Of a DNA stretch of 19,734 nucleotides, positions 13,954 through 19,734 are shown piece after piece (positions within the stretch are counted from its first letter, which is position 1; each line of letters begins with the position of its first letter). The DNA lies in assembly GCA_900553145.1 (NCBI GenBank), contig USCL01000031.1:1-19734 (forward strand), written 5' to 3'. Made by a program: the position numbers and the translations under genes. Origin of the DNA: an uncultured Desulfovibrio sp. (lineage in GTDB: Bacteria; Desulfobacterota; Desulfovibrionia; Desulfovibrionales; Desulfovibrionaceae). A model generated the notes under the pieces. The model had not been told where the DNA came from, did no database searches, and saw only the letters and a program-made list of their open reading frames with translations.

Positions 13954-14001
13954 CTAATATTGGTGATGACTGAGGTGTCGTTATTCCGATAGATGAGTAC
14001 A
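13954..14001. promoter_or_regulatory. Operator-like repeat pair, copy 3 (altered)
   Basis: CTAATATTGG (13954-13963) is a shortened form of the palindrome seen in copies 1 and 2, followed about 33 bases on by CCGATAGATGAGTACA (13986-14001). Its half-sites have more changes, so this copy may be regulated less tightly or by a different paralogue. The gene at 14023 follows. Confidence 0.5.
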
Positions 14002-14022
14002 TTCTTGTGAGGGGATGCACCG

Positions 14023-14229
14023 ATGGTAAAGAGTAATCTCGCAAAATTCATGAAAGAGAAGAAGCTCACCTACCGGCGCCTTGCTGAGCTCTCAGGCGTC
14101 GCGGGTGAAACAATAAACAGGGCACGAGGGGCGTTGATTTACGAATGTAAACTATCCACGCTTGATGCCTTGGCCAAAGTCTTGGATGTCAAAATCAAAG
14201 ATTTATTTGATGAAGACAAGGGAAAATGA
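14023..14229 (+). CDS. Small XRE/Cro-like HTH regulator (type A, copy 3)
   Basis: A 68-residue near-copy of the 13184 protein: one substitution in the body (L9 to F9) and a different C-terminal end (DKGK instead of DKV). The HTH is at residues 15-34. GAGGGG precedes the ATG. The stop overlaps the start of the next gene (ATGA), so it is coupled to that gene, unlike copy 2, which is followed by a 33-base gap. The downstream partner is therefore different even though the body is the same. Confidence 0.85.
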   Translation: MVKSNLAKFMKEKKLTYRRLAELSGVAGETINRARGALIYECKLSTLDALAKVLDVKIKDLFDEDKGK

Positions 14230-14507
14230 GAGGACTGAAAAGAAGGCCGTGCCCTTTTGGGGAAGTCGTTTTTGCTGCCCGGACTGAGCAAGGTATCTCG
14301 CGATACCGTTTGGCAAAGTTGATCGGACGCACTTCACAGCAGCTGGCCAAGCTCGAAAGGGGCGAAAACGAGTCTGTACTGTCCACAATTGTAATGATCG
14401 CCCATGCTCTTGAGATAGATCCTTGCACGTTATTCCGTAAAACAGTTGAGCTGATGCCTCCCATCCCAGTAATAAAAGAGCCTGAAGAGAGTAAGGAACA
14501 GCCTTAG
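14226..14507 (+). CDS. Small XRE-family HTH regulator (type B, copy 3)
   Basis: A 93-residue protein with N-terminal RRPCPFG, the HTH ISRYRLAKLIGRTSQQLAKLERGENESVLST, and then VMIAHALEIDPCTLF. It is paralogous to the genes at 13421 and 13659. It begins with an ATGA overlap to the type A gene; AAGGGAA just before the ATG serves as ribosome site. The C-terminal tail is proline- and glutamate-rich (residues 78-93), which may be unstructured. Confidence 0.82.
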   Translation: MRGLKRRPCPFGEVVFAARTEQGISRYRLAKLIGRTSQQLAKLERGENESVLSTIVMIAHALEIDPCTLFRKTVELMPPIPVIKEPEESKEQP

Positions 14508-14518
14508 CTTGAAGAGTT

Positions 14519-14812
14519 TTGGAAAGCGACGGCACAAACAATTTCTTTACAGTGAAAAAAGTTCCCTACCTCAATGCCGCTCTTGGTGAGCAACTGAAGA
14601 AAGCCCGGAAATCCATTCCTAAGTTTTCTCAGGAGCAAGTGGCCATGGCTCTCGGGACAGAGCGATCCTACGTATCCCGCATGGAGAGGGGCATCATTCT
14701 TCCCTCAATAAATGTGCTCATTCTACTGGGTGAAATTTATGGGGTTCCCGCCTCCACACTCTTACTGTGGACGGAACAAGCCTTATCGCACCATGCCTCC
14801 CAGCAGGAGTGA
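14519..14812 (+). CDS. XRE-family HTH regulator, last gene of the array
   Basis: A 97-residue HTH protein: PKFSQEQVAMALGTERSYVSRMERGIILPSINVLILLGEIYGV is a textbook XRE domain with the YVSRMERG recognition helix. The start is TTG at 14519; an alternative GTG about 30 bases later (VKKVPYLN) leaves the domain intact, and neither has a strong ribosome site. It is more distant from the other type B proteins and lacks the CPFG motif. A strong hairpin terminator follows at 14835, closing the array. Confidence 0.78.
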   Translation: MESDGTNNFFTVKKVPYLNAALGEQLKKARKSIPKFSQEQVAMALGTERSYVSRMERGIILPSINVLILLGEIYGVPASTLLLWTEQALSHHASQQE

Positions 14813-14834
14813 GGACCTCTTTGTAAAAGAAAGC

Positions 14835-14861
14835 GAGCCGATGGGACATTTCCATCGGCTC
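14835..14861. terminator. Terminator between the HTH array and xpaC
   Basis: GAGCCGATGG (14835-14844) pairs perfectly with CCATCGGCTC (14852-14861) around a 7-base loop. T-rich sequence follows on the plus strand (ACTTCGTTTTG). On the minus strand the stem is followed by GCTTTCTTTTAC. It can serve both converging transcripts. Confidence 0.8.
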
Positions 14862-14906
14862 ACTTCGTTTTGTTCGGTTTACAACGGATATTCCGGTAAA
14901 TCCCTT

Positions 14907-15887
14907 CTAGTTGCCGTCCATTTTAAGCAGCGTGTCGAGCGTCTTGAGGTCGGCGGAAAAGTCGGTGACGTCATTTTGCAGGAGCAGGGCGTGCTCCTTG
15001 GCGAAGGCGGCCTCCAGCCGGGCGAGCATGTCGTCGCCCCGGGCGAGGGCCCCGGCGACATCCGGGGAGGCGATCTTTTCATGCGCGAAACGCAGGTGCG
15101 TGTCCACGATGCCGTGGGTAGCGGCGAGGTAGCGCTTGAGGAACCGCGCGCCGTGATCCACATCCCGCGGGTCGGTGGCCATGCAGCCCAATATATTGTT
15201 GGCGGATTGCATGATGGCGCGCACGGAGGCTTGCGTCCCCGCAGGAAGGCCGGGCAGCTTGCCTTCAAGTTCCGCAAGGGAGGCGCGGGAAGCTTTTATA
15301 GACGCCGGTTCATCCGGTGATGGGGCCGGTTCCGGCTTCGGCTCTGGTTTGGGCTTGGGCGCCAGCTCGGCCGAACGTTTGCGGGCCAAGGCCCAGAGGA
15401 CGCCTTGCCCTGCGGCGAGGACGGCACAAAACAGCATGAAAAGGGGCGGGGAAAGCGTTTGCCGCGATGAGAGGGCCATGCTGAACAGCAAAGGGAACGG
15501 AATCCATTCCGTGCCCATGCGGAAGGATTTTACCAGAAGTCGCTGTATCCACGACTGGAAGCCCCCCCAGAACAGCGCATACGGGAACGGCATGCCCAAA
15601 AGGATCAGAAAAACGGCCAGCACCGCGCCGGACACGGCGGGGACGAGCCACGACGGCTTCCGGGATGCGCCCCGCGCGACGATGCAGATCAGGCCAAGGT
15701 AGACGCCGAGAATGGCCTCGCCCTGATGCATTTGCGGGGCATGGGAAGACAGGATGCCCGCAATGGTAAATGCGGCTATGTGCATGAAGATACGCTTGAA
15801 GACCCCGCGTACCGTCTCCCGAAGCGACTTCTTCGGCTCCTCGGCGCTCATTCCGTCCGCCGCGTTTTCCGGTTTGCCTTCATGCAT
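14907..15887 (-). CDS. xpaC: XpaC-like membrane protein (BCIP-hydrolysis family)
   Basis: A 326-residue protein. The N-terminal half has about five hydrophobic segments (around residues 34-50, 58-73, 79-99, 103-115 and 145-167). A proline/lysine/glutamate-rich linker, PKPKPEPKPEPAPSPDEP, joins it to an alpha-helical cytoplasmic domain (about 205-325). The family is that of Bacillus XpaC, named for a phosphate-indicator phenotype; its biochemical role is not established. The assignment leans on the downstream-coupled partner: xpaC is classically paired with a TelA-family gene, and here the two are separated by only 3 bases. No damage is visible. The exact family could be a looser relative. Confidence 0.68.
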   Translation of the reverse strand: MHEGKPENAADGMSAEEPKKSLRETVRGVFKRIFMHIAAFTIAGILSSHAPQMHQGEAILGVYLGLICIVARGASRKPSWLVPAVSGAVLAVFLILLGMPFPYALFWGGFQSWIQRLLVKSFRMGTEWIPFPLLFSMALSSRQTLSPPLFMLFCAVLAAGQGVLWALARKRSAELAPKPKPEPKPEPAPSPDEPASIKASRASLAELEGKLPGLPAGTQASVRAIMQSANNILGCMATDPRDVDHGARFLKRYLAATHGIVDTHLRFAHEKIASPDVAGALARGDDMLARLEAAFAKEHALLLQNDVTDFSADLKTLDTLLKMDGN

Positions 15888-15890
15888 GGA

Positions 15891-17033
15891 TTATACCCCG
15901 GGCTTGGCGCCGTCCTGACCGGCGGCCCGCACGTCCGTCCCGGATGCGGCGGCGATTTCCTCCCGGCTTTTGCGCGCGGCGAGGGAGGGGAGCCTGTCCT
16001 TGAGCTCCGTTTCCATGACGGCCAGCTCTTTTTCAGCCGCCGCCCGCTGCTTCCGGCCTTCCTGCGCGATACGCAGGGTTTCCTCTATGGTGCCGATGAG
16101 CTTTTCGTGCACGTCGCGCAGGGTTGCAATGTCCACCACGGAACGCTCCACTTCACGGGCCGTATCCACGGCGGCCTGCTCGAGCAGTTCCGCGTTGCTG
16201 CGCAGCATGTCGTTGGTCGTGTCGGAGACGGTTTTTTGGAGCGCCGCCGCATTCTTCTGCCCGTGCAGGGAAAGGGCGAGGACCATCTGGCTCTTCCAGA
16301 TGGGGATGGTGGCAAGCACGCTGGTCTGGATTTTTTCCGCCAGCGTCCTGTTGTTGTTCTGGATAAGGCGTATCTGCGGGGCCGTCTGCACGGTGATGGT
16401 GCGCGAAAGCTGCAAATCGTGCAGCCGGCGCTCGAAGCGGTTGATCTGATCCGAAAGGTCGCGGACTTTCTGCGCCTCCATGAGATCGCCGGAGGCCTCC
16501 GCCTGAGCCTTGAGCTTCGGCAGCTCCACCGTGCGCGTTTCTTCCAGCTTGCGCTTGCCCGCCTCGATATACGCCGTCAGCTCCGCATGGAACCGGGCGT
16601 TGTGCTCATAGAGCATTTCGAGCGTCTCGATGTCGCGGAGCAGGCCGATCATGGCTTCGTCCAGCTTGTCGACGATGGCCTCGATCTGTTCCGACAACGT
16701 ATTGAACTTCGCCACCGTGCGCCGGGCGGAAGAGAAAAGCGAGCCCACAAGCGGCAGCGACTGGAGGAACCCCTGCGAACCCATGACCTCAGAGACGTCC
16801 ACGTCCTTCACGCGGAGCATAAGCGTCGTGAGGGATTCGCCGAGCTCCCCGGAATCCTTGGCCTGCACGCGGGAAAGGAGATCATCTGCAAACCGGGAGA
16901 TGCCCTGCATGGCTTCCGTCCCGTATGTGACGGTCAGGGACGGATCGGCGAGGTTTATTGAACCGGCGATGGCTTCAATGCGCTGTTCCTCCGCCGTCGG
17001 GGACACGGCGGGCGTGGTATCGGATGTTTCCAT
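15891..17033 (-). CDS. telA: Toxic anion resistance protein, TelA family
   Basis: A 380-residue, mostly alpha-helical soluble protein of the TelA/KlaA (Bacillus YaaN) family. Landmarks are RFADDLLSRVQ near the N-terminus, the central FLQSLPLVGSLFSSARRTVAKF followed by IEAIVDKLD, then the conserved TAPQIRLIQNNNRTLAEKIQTSVLATIPIWKSQMVLAL, the most diagnostic part. The C-terminus is a charged coiled coil. Family members are linked to tellurite and other toxic-anion or cell-envelope stress resistance; the mechanism is unclear. The chosen ATG has AGAGAG 9 bases upstream; another ATG six codons earlier has a weaker site. It is first in the pair with xpaC. Confidence 0.88.
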   Translation of the reverse strand: METSDTTPAVSPTAEEQRIEAIAGSINLADPSLTVTYGTEAMQGISRFADDLLSRVQAKDSGELGESLTTLMLRVKDVDVSEVMGSQGFLQSLPLVGSLFSSARRTVAKFNTLSEQIEAIVDKLDEAMIGLLRDIETLEMLYEHNARFHAELTAYIEAGKRKLEETRTVELPKLKAQAEASGDLMEAQKVRDLSDQINRFERRLHDLQLSRTITVQTAPQIRLIQNNNRTLAEKIQTSVLATIPIWKSQMVLALSLHGQKNAAALQKTVSDTTNDMLRSNAELLEQAAVDTAREVERSVVDIATLRDVHEKLIGTIEETLRIAQEGRKQRAAAEKELAVMETELKDRLPSLAARKSREEIAAASGTDVRAAGQDGAKPGV

Positions 17034-17249
17034 AACGTGCTCTCTTTTCATAAGACAGTATGATCTTCAAGTATCAGAGCGGCCGCGGAACGGCAAGCGT
17101 TCCCGGTCCCTGCCGCAGATAGGCGCGTGAAGCCGAAAGGGAGCCTTCTTTATGGGGCATCCCTTTCGTCTTCATGAGGGCGAGGGCCCCTTGTTCCTTT
17201 TGCTGGCCGGGCAATGATGCGGTTCCGAATCCTGAAGGAGGGTGGAAGC

Positions 17250-18122
17250 TCAATACGCCAGCACTTCGTGCCCGTCTTCCGTAACCAGCACCATGATTTC
17301 CCACTGCGCGGAGGGCGCGCCGTCCGCCGTGCGGATCGTCCAGCCGTTCGCCTTGTCCAAGACGATGGCGTCCTTGCCCATGTTGATCATCGGCTCGATG
17401 GTGAAGATCATGCCGGGGACCAGCAGCATGTCCGTGCCGCGCTTGGTGACGTAGCTGACGAAGGGCTCCTCGTGGAAGCGCACGCCCACGCCGTGCCCGC
17501 CCACTTCGCGGACCACGCTGTAGCCGTGCTTTTTCGCGTTGTCGTGCACAGCCTGCCCCATGTCCCCGAGGAAGCCCCAAGGCTTCACTTCCCGCAGCCC
17601 CAGCTCCACGCACTCGCGGGTTACATCTACAAGCTGACGCTTTTCCTTGCTGACCGTCCCGATGCAGAACATCCGCGAGGAATCGGAGAAATAGCTGTTG
17701 TAGATGGTCGAAACGTCCACATTGAAGATGTCGCCGTCTTTGAGCACCACGTCTTCGGAGGGGATGCCGTGGCAGACTTCCTCATTGATGGAGGTGCAGG
17801 TGCTTTTGGGAAAGCCCCGGTAGCCGAGCGGGGCGGGGACGCCGCCGAGCTCCCTGGTCTTTTCGGAAACCAGCCTGTCGATTTCGGCGGTGGTCATGCC
17901 CGCCTTGATGTGCGCCGCCACATGGTCGAGCACGGCGATATTGATCTTGCCGCTCTCGCGGATGCCCGCGATCTGTTCCGGCGTCTTGAGGATGCTGCGG
18001 GGCGGGACAAGGTGCCCCTGATGGGCGTATTCGGTGAGCTTGGCGTCATACGGGGTGCGTGCGGCCCTGCGCTTGCGGCTTCCGCACCAGCTCGGGGCCT
18101 TGCGGCTTCGTTTCTGTTCCAC
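17250..18122 (-). CDS. map: Methionine aminopeptidase, type I
   Basis: A 290-residue cytosolic metalloprotease that removes the initiator methionine from new proteins. The five metal ligands are present with the spacing of the E. coli enzyme: D136, D147, H210, E243 and E275; the conserved H118 is in CHGIPS. The start chosen is GTG at 18122 with GGAG about 10 bases upstream; the frame is open for another 22 codons, but these are not conserved in type. The N-terminal extension of about 40 residues contains WCGSRKR, which resembles a worn-down SEC-C zinc motif found on some MetAPs (inference). It is divergent from metY with 283 bases between starts. Confidence 0.95.
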   Translation of the reverse strand: MEQKRSRKAPSWCGSRKRRAARTPYDAKLTEYAHQGHLVPPRSILKTPEQIAGIRESGKINIAVLDHVAAHIKAGMTTAEIDRLVSEKTRELGGVPAPLGYRGFPKSTCTSINEEVCHGIPSEDVVLKDGDIFNVDVSTIYNSYFSDSSRMFCIGTVSKEKRQLVDVTRECVELGLREVKPWGFLGDMGQAVHDNAKKHGYSVVREVGGHGVGVRFHEEPFVSYVTKRGTDMLLVPGMIFTIEPMINMGKDAIVLDKANGWTIRTADGAPSAQWEIMVLVTEDGHEVLAY

Positions 18123-18258
18123 GGTCTTTTTTCTCCGGTACAGTGGACGTGCGGGGAAAGTGATTCGCAACAGACGGAAATCCCGCACTCAAAGATGCGC
18201 CGACCATACGCCGCCCGGCCCGCGTTGTCGAATCTCCCGGAAAGCGGCCGTTTTAAAA

Positions 18259-18286
18259 TTGACATATCAAGCTATAGTGATATAGC
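18259..18286 (+). promoter_or_regulatory. metY promoter
   Basis: TTGACA (18259-18264) is followed after 16 bases by TATAGC (18281-18286). The -35 box is a perfect consensus. Transcription would start near 18293, giving a leader of about 110 bases before the metY ATG. Confidence 0.65.
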
Positions 18287-18287
18287 T
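18264..18287. promoter_or_regulatory. Overlapping palindromes in the metY promoter
   Basis: Two perfect inverted repeats overlap: ATATCA-N8-TGATAT (18264-18283) and AGCTATA-GTGA-TATAGCT (18270-18287). They fill the spacer and the -10 box, an ideal place for a repressor. Desulfovibrio relatives control methionine genes with ArsR-type regulators such as SahR. Whether this site fits that motif I cannot verify. Confidence 0.5.
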
Positions 18288-18306
18288 TCCATTTCGCGCG
18301 GTAACA

Positions 18307-18379
18307 CGCTTCATCCCCAGCCCCTTTGCGGCGGGCCCGCCGCCGGGAATGCGAAGCGCCCCCGTCCGCAGGTTGCGGA
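18307..18379 (+). promoter_or_regulatory. Structured leader upstream of metY
   Basis: The transcript leader can form CGCTTC (18307-18312) with GAAGCG (18353-18358) enclosing the 16-base palindrome GCGGCGGGCCCGCCGC (18328-18343), and then a second hairpin TCCGCA-GGT-TGCGGA (18365-18379) about 26 bases before the metY start. No known SAM or SAH riboswitch consensus is recognised, so regulation through it is only possible. Confidence 0.35.
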
Positions 18380-18405
18380 GGGAAACATCCTGAACGGAGA
18401 GAACA

Positions 18406-19671
18406 ATGGAAATCGAAACGCAATGCCTGTATGCCGGGTATTCCCCGAAAAACGGCGAACCGCAGACCCTGCCCATCTATCAGAGCACGACCTTCAAGTA
18501 CGAATCCACCGAGCAGGTCAGCAAGCTGTTCGACCTTGAGGAAGCCGGTTTCTTCTACACCCGCATCGCCAATCCCACCGTGGACGCCGTCGAGCAGAAG
18601 ATCGCCATGCTGGAAGGCGGGGTAGGGGCCCTGTGCACCGCTTCCGGACAGGCCGCGACCATGTTTTCCATCCTCACGCTCGCTTCCGCCGGGGATCATG
18701 TCGTCAGTTCGTCGGCCATCTACGGCGGCTCGCTGAACCTGTTCGCCGTGACGCTCAGGAAGCTCGGCATCGAAGTGAGCTTTGTGGACCCCGAGGCTTC
18801 CGAAGAAGCGATCCAGGCCGCGTTCCGCCCCAACACCAAGGCCCTCTTCGGCGAGACGATCGCCAATCCGAGCATCGACGTGCTGGACATCGAGAAGTTC
18901 GCCCGCATCGCCCACGCGAACGGCGTGCCGCTGATTGTGGACAATACGTTCGCAACGCCCGTCCTCTGCCGTCCCATTGAGTTCGGGGCGGACATCGTGG
19001 TGCATTCGACCACCAAATACATGGACGGGCACGCCCTCCAGATGGGCGGCGTGGTCGTGGACGGCGGCACCTTCGACTGGACGAACGGCAAGTTTCCGGA
19101 ATTTACCGAGCCTGACGAGTCCTACCACGGCACCGTGTACACGCAGGCCTTCGGCAAGGCGGCCTACATCGCCAAGGCGCGCGTGCAGCTCATGCGCGAC
19201 ATGGGCGCGTGCCAGACGCCGTTCGGGGCGTTCCTGATCAATCAGGGGCTTGAAACCCTGCCCCTGCGCATCGAGCGCCACAGCCAGAATGCCGACGCCG
19301 TGGCCCACTGGCTTCAAAACCACGACAAGATCGGGTCCGTGAGCTATCCCTCGCTGGACGGCAGCCCCTACAAGGAACGGGCCGCCAAGTATCTGCCCAA
19401 GGGGTGCAGCGGCGTGGTTTCCTTCTCGCTCAAGGGCGGGCGCGAAGCCGGGGCGCGGTTCATCGACAGCCTCAAGATGGCATCCCTGCTCGTGCATGTG
19501 GCGGACATCCGTACCTGTGTGCTGCATCCCGCCAGCTCCACGCACCGCCAGCTCACCGACGATCAGCTCGCCAGCGCCGGGATCACCCCCGGCATGGTGC
19601 GGCTCTCCGTCGGCATCGAAAATATCAAGGACATCATCGCCGATCTGGAACAGGCTTTGGCGAAGGCGTAA
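18406..19671 (+). CDS. metY: O-acetylhomoserine sulfhydrylase family enzyme (MetY)
   Basis: A 421-residue PLP enzyme of the Cys/Met-metabolism family. It likely joins O-acetylhomoserine with sulfide to give homocysteine, the step before methionine; direct use of sulfide suits a sulfide-producing organism. Motifs: YGGSLN (Y106), NTFATP preceded by D179, and the PLP-binding lysine K204 in HSTTKYMDGH; YTRIANPT (51-58) contributes the phosphate-binding tyrosine and arginine of the partner subunit. The length matches MetY (about 420-430) rather than MetB/MetC (about 380-400). A methionine gamma-lyase activity cannot be ruled out from sequence alone. GGAGAG precedes the ATG. It is a single-gene unit with its own promoter and terminator. 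Confidence 0.9.
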   Translation: MEIETQCLYAGYSPKNGEPQTLPIYQSTTFKYESTEQVSKLFDLEEAGFFYTRIANPTVDAVEQKIAMLEGGVGALCTASGQAATMFSILTLASAGDHVVSSSAIYGGSLNLFAVTLRKLGIEVSFVDPEASEEAIQAAFRPNTKALFGETIANPSIDVLDIEKFARIAHANGVPLIVDNTFATPVLCRPIEFGADIVVHSTTKYMDGHALQMGGVVVDGGTFDWTNGKFPEFTEPDESYHGTVYTQAFGKAAYIAKARVQLMRDMGACQTPFGAFLINQGLETLPLRIERHSQNADAVAHWLQNHDKIGSVSYPSLDGSPYKERAAKYLPKGCSGVVSFSLKGGREAGARFIDSLKMASLLVHVADIRTCVLHPASSTHRQLTDDQLASAGITPGMVRLSVGIENIKDIIADLEQALAKA

Positions 19672-19688
19672 GAAGGGGAGTTGACTTG

Positions 19689-19734
19689 GGGAGGGGGAAG
19701 GGCCCCTTTTGAAACAGGGGCCCTTCCCCCTCCC
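19689..19734 (+). terminator. metY terminator, cut by the window end
   Basis: A 19-bp perfect stem: 19689-19707 (ending GGGCCCCT) pairs with 19716-19734 (starting AGGGGCCC) around TTTGAAAC. The stem may extend beyond the window, where the T-run would be. Confidence 0.8.

Noticed and set aside
12801..14001. CRISPR-like repeats
   Set aside because: The repeats are hundreds of bases apart, each before a gene, with no regular spacers or cas genes.
18303..18405. SAM or SAH riboswitch before metY
   Set aside because: I could not match the conserved cores of the classes I know; kept only as an unassigned structured leader.

Overview
The window looks like a chromosomal segment of a sulfate- or sulfite-reducing deltaproteobacterium of the Desulfovibrionaceae (Desulfovibrio/Bilophila-like). 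The main reason is a complete qrcABCD operon, which encodes the periplasmic-cytochrome-to-menaquinone reductase complex typical of this group. High GC, a twin-arginine QrcB and a hexaheme QrcA fit. The genus is an inference; no rRNA is present.

Layout. (1) 1-4851, minus strand: qrcA-B-C-D with a strong hairpin terminator at the window edge. (2) 5374-8564: a tRNA-Ser(UGA) locus split inside the anticodon loop by a small integrated element of about 3 kb. The 5' half (5441-5479) and 3' half (8439-8496) still pair with each other. A 9-bp core, CTTGAAAAC, marks both junctions. The element carries a complete second tRNA-Ser(UGA), a TIR-domain protein gene just 3' of it, and a damaged tyrosine integrase (ATA in place of the start codon, plus a frameshift). 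The split gene's promoter and terminator remain outside the element. I read this as a 'tRNA swap': the element destroyed a probably essential tRNA gene and supplies the replacement. (3) 9203-11515, minus: a hybrid sensor histidine kinase with PAS domains, one degenerate and one intact receiver. (4) 12060-14861: a phage-switch-like region. A frameshifted CI-type repressor lies divergent from a plus-strand array of seven small XRE/Cro-like HTH genes (one with a nonsense codon). These are built from duplicated modules with repeated AT-rich operator-like sequences, and 173 bp of one copy is identical to another. (5) 14907-17033, minus: an xpaC-telA (toxic anion resistance) pair. (6) 17250-18122, minus: methionine aminopeptidase. 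(7) 18259-end, plus: metY (O-acetylhomoserine sulfhydrylase family) with a sigma70-like promoter overlapped by palindromes, a structured leader, and a very strong terminator cut by the window end.

How they work together: qrc is core energy metabolism; map and metY concern methionine handling but are divergent. The two accessory regions (tRNA-swap/TIR element and HTH array) are the unusual parts. Sizable gene-free stretches lie at 4892-5373, 6513-7033, 8565-9161 and 11572-12059.
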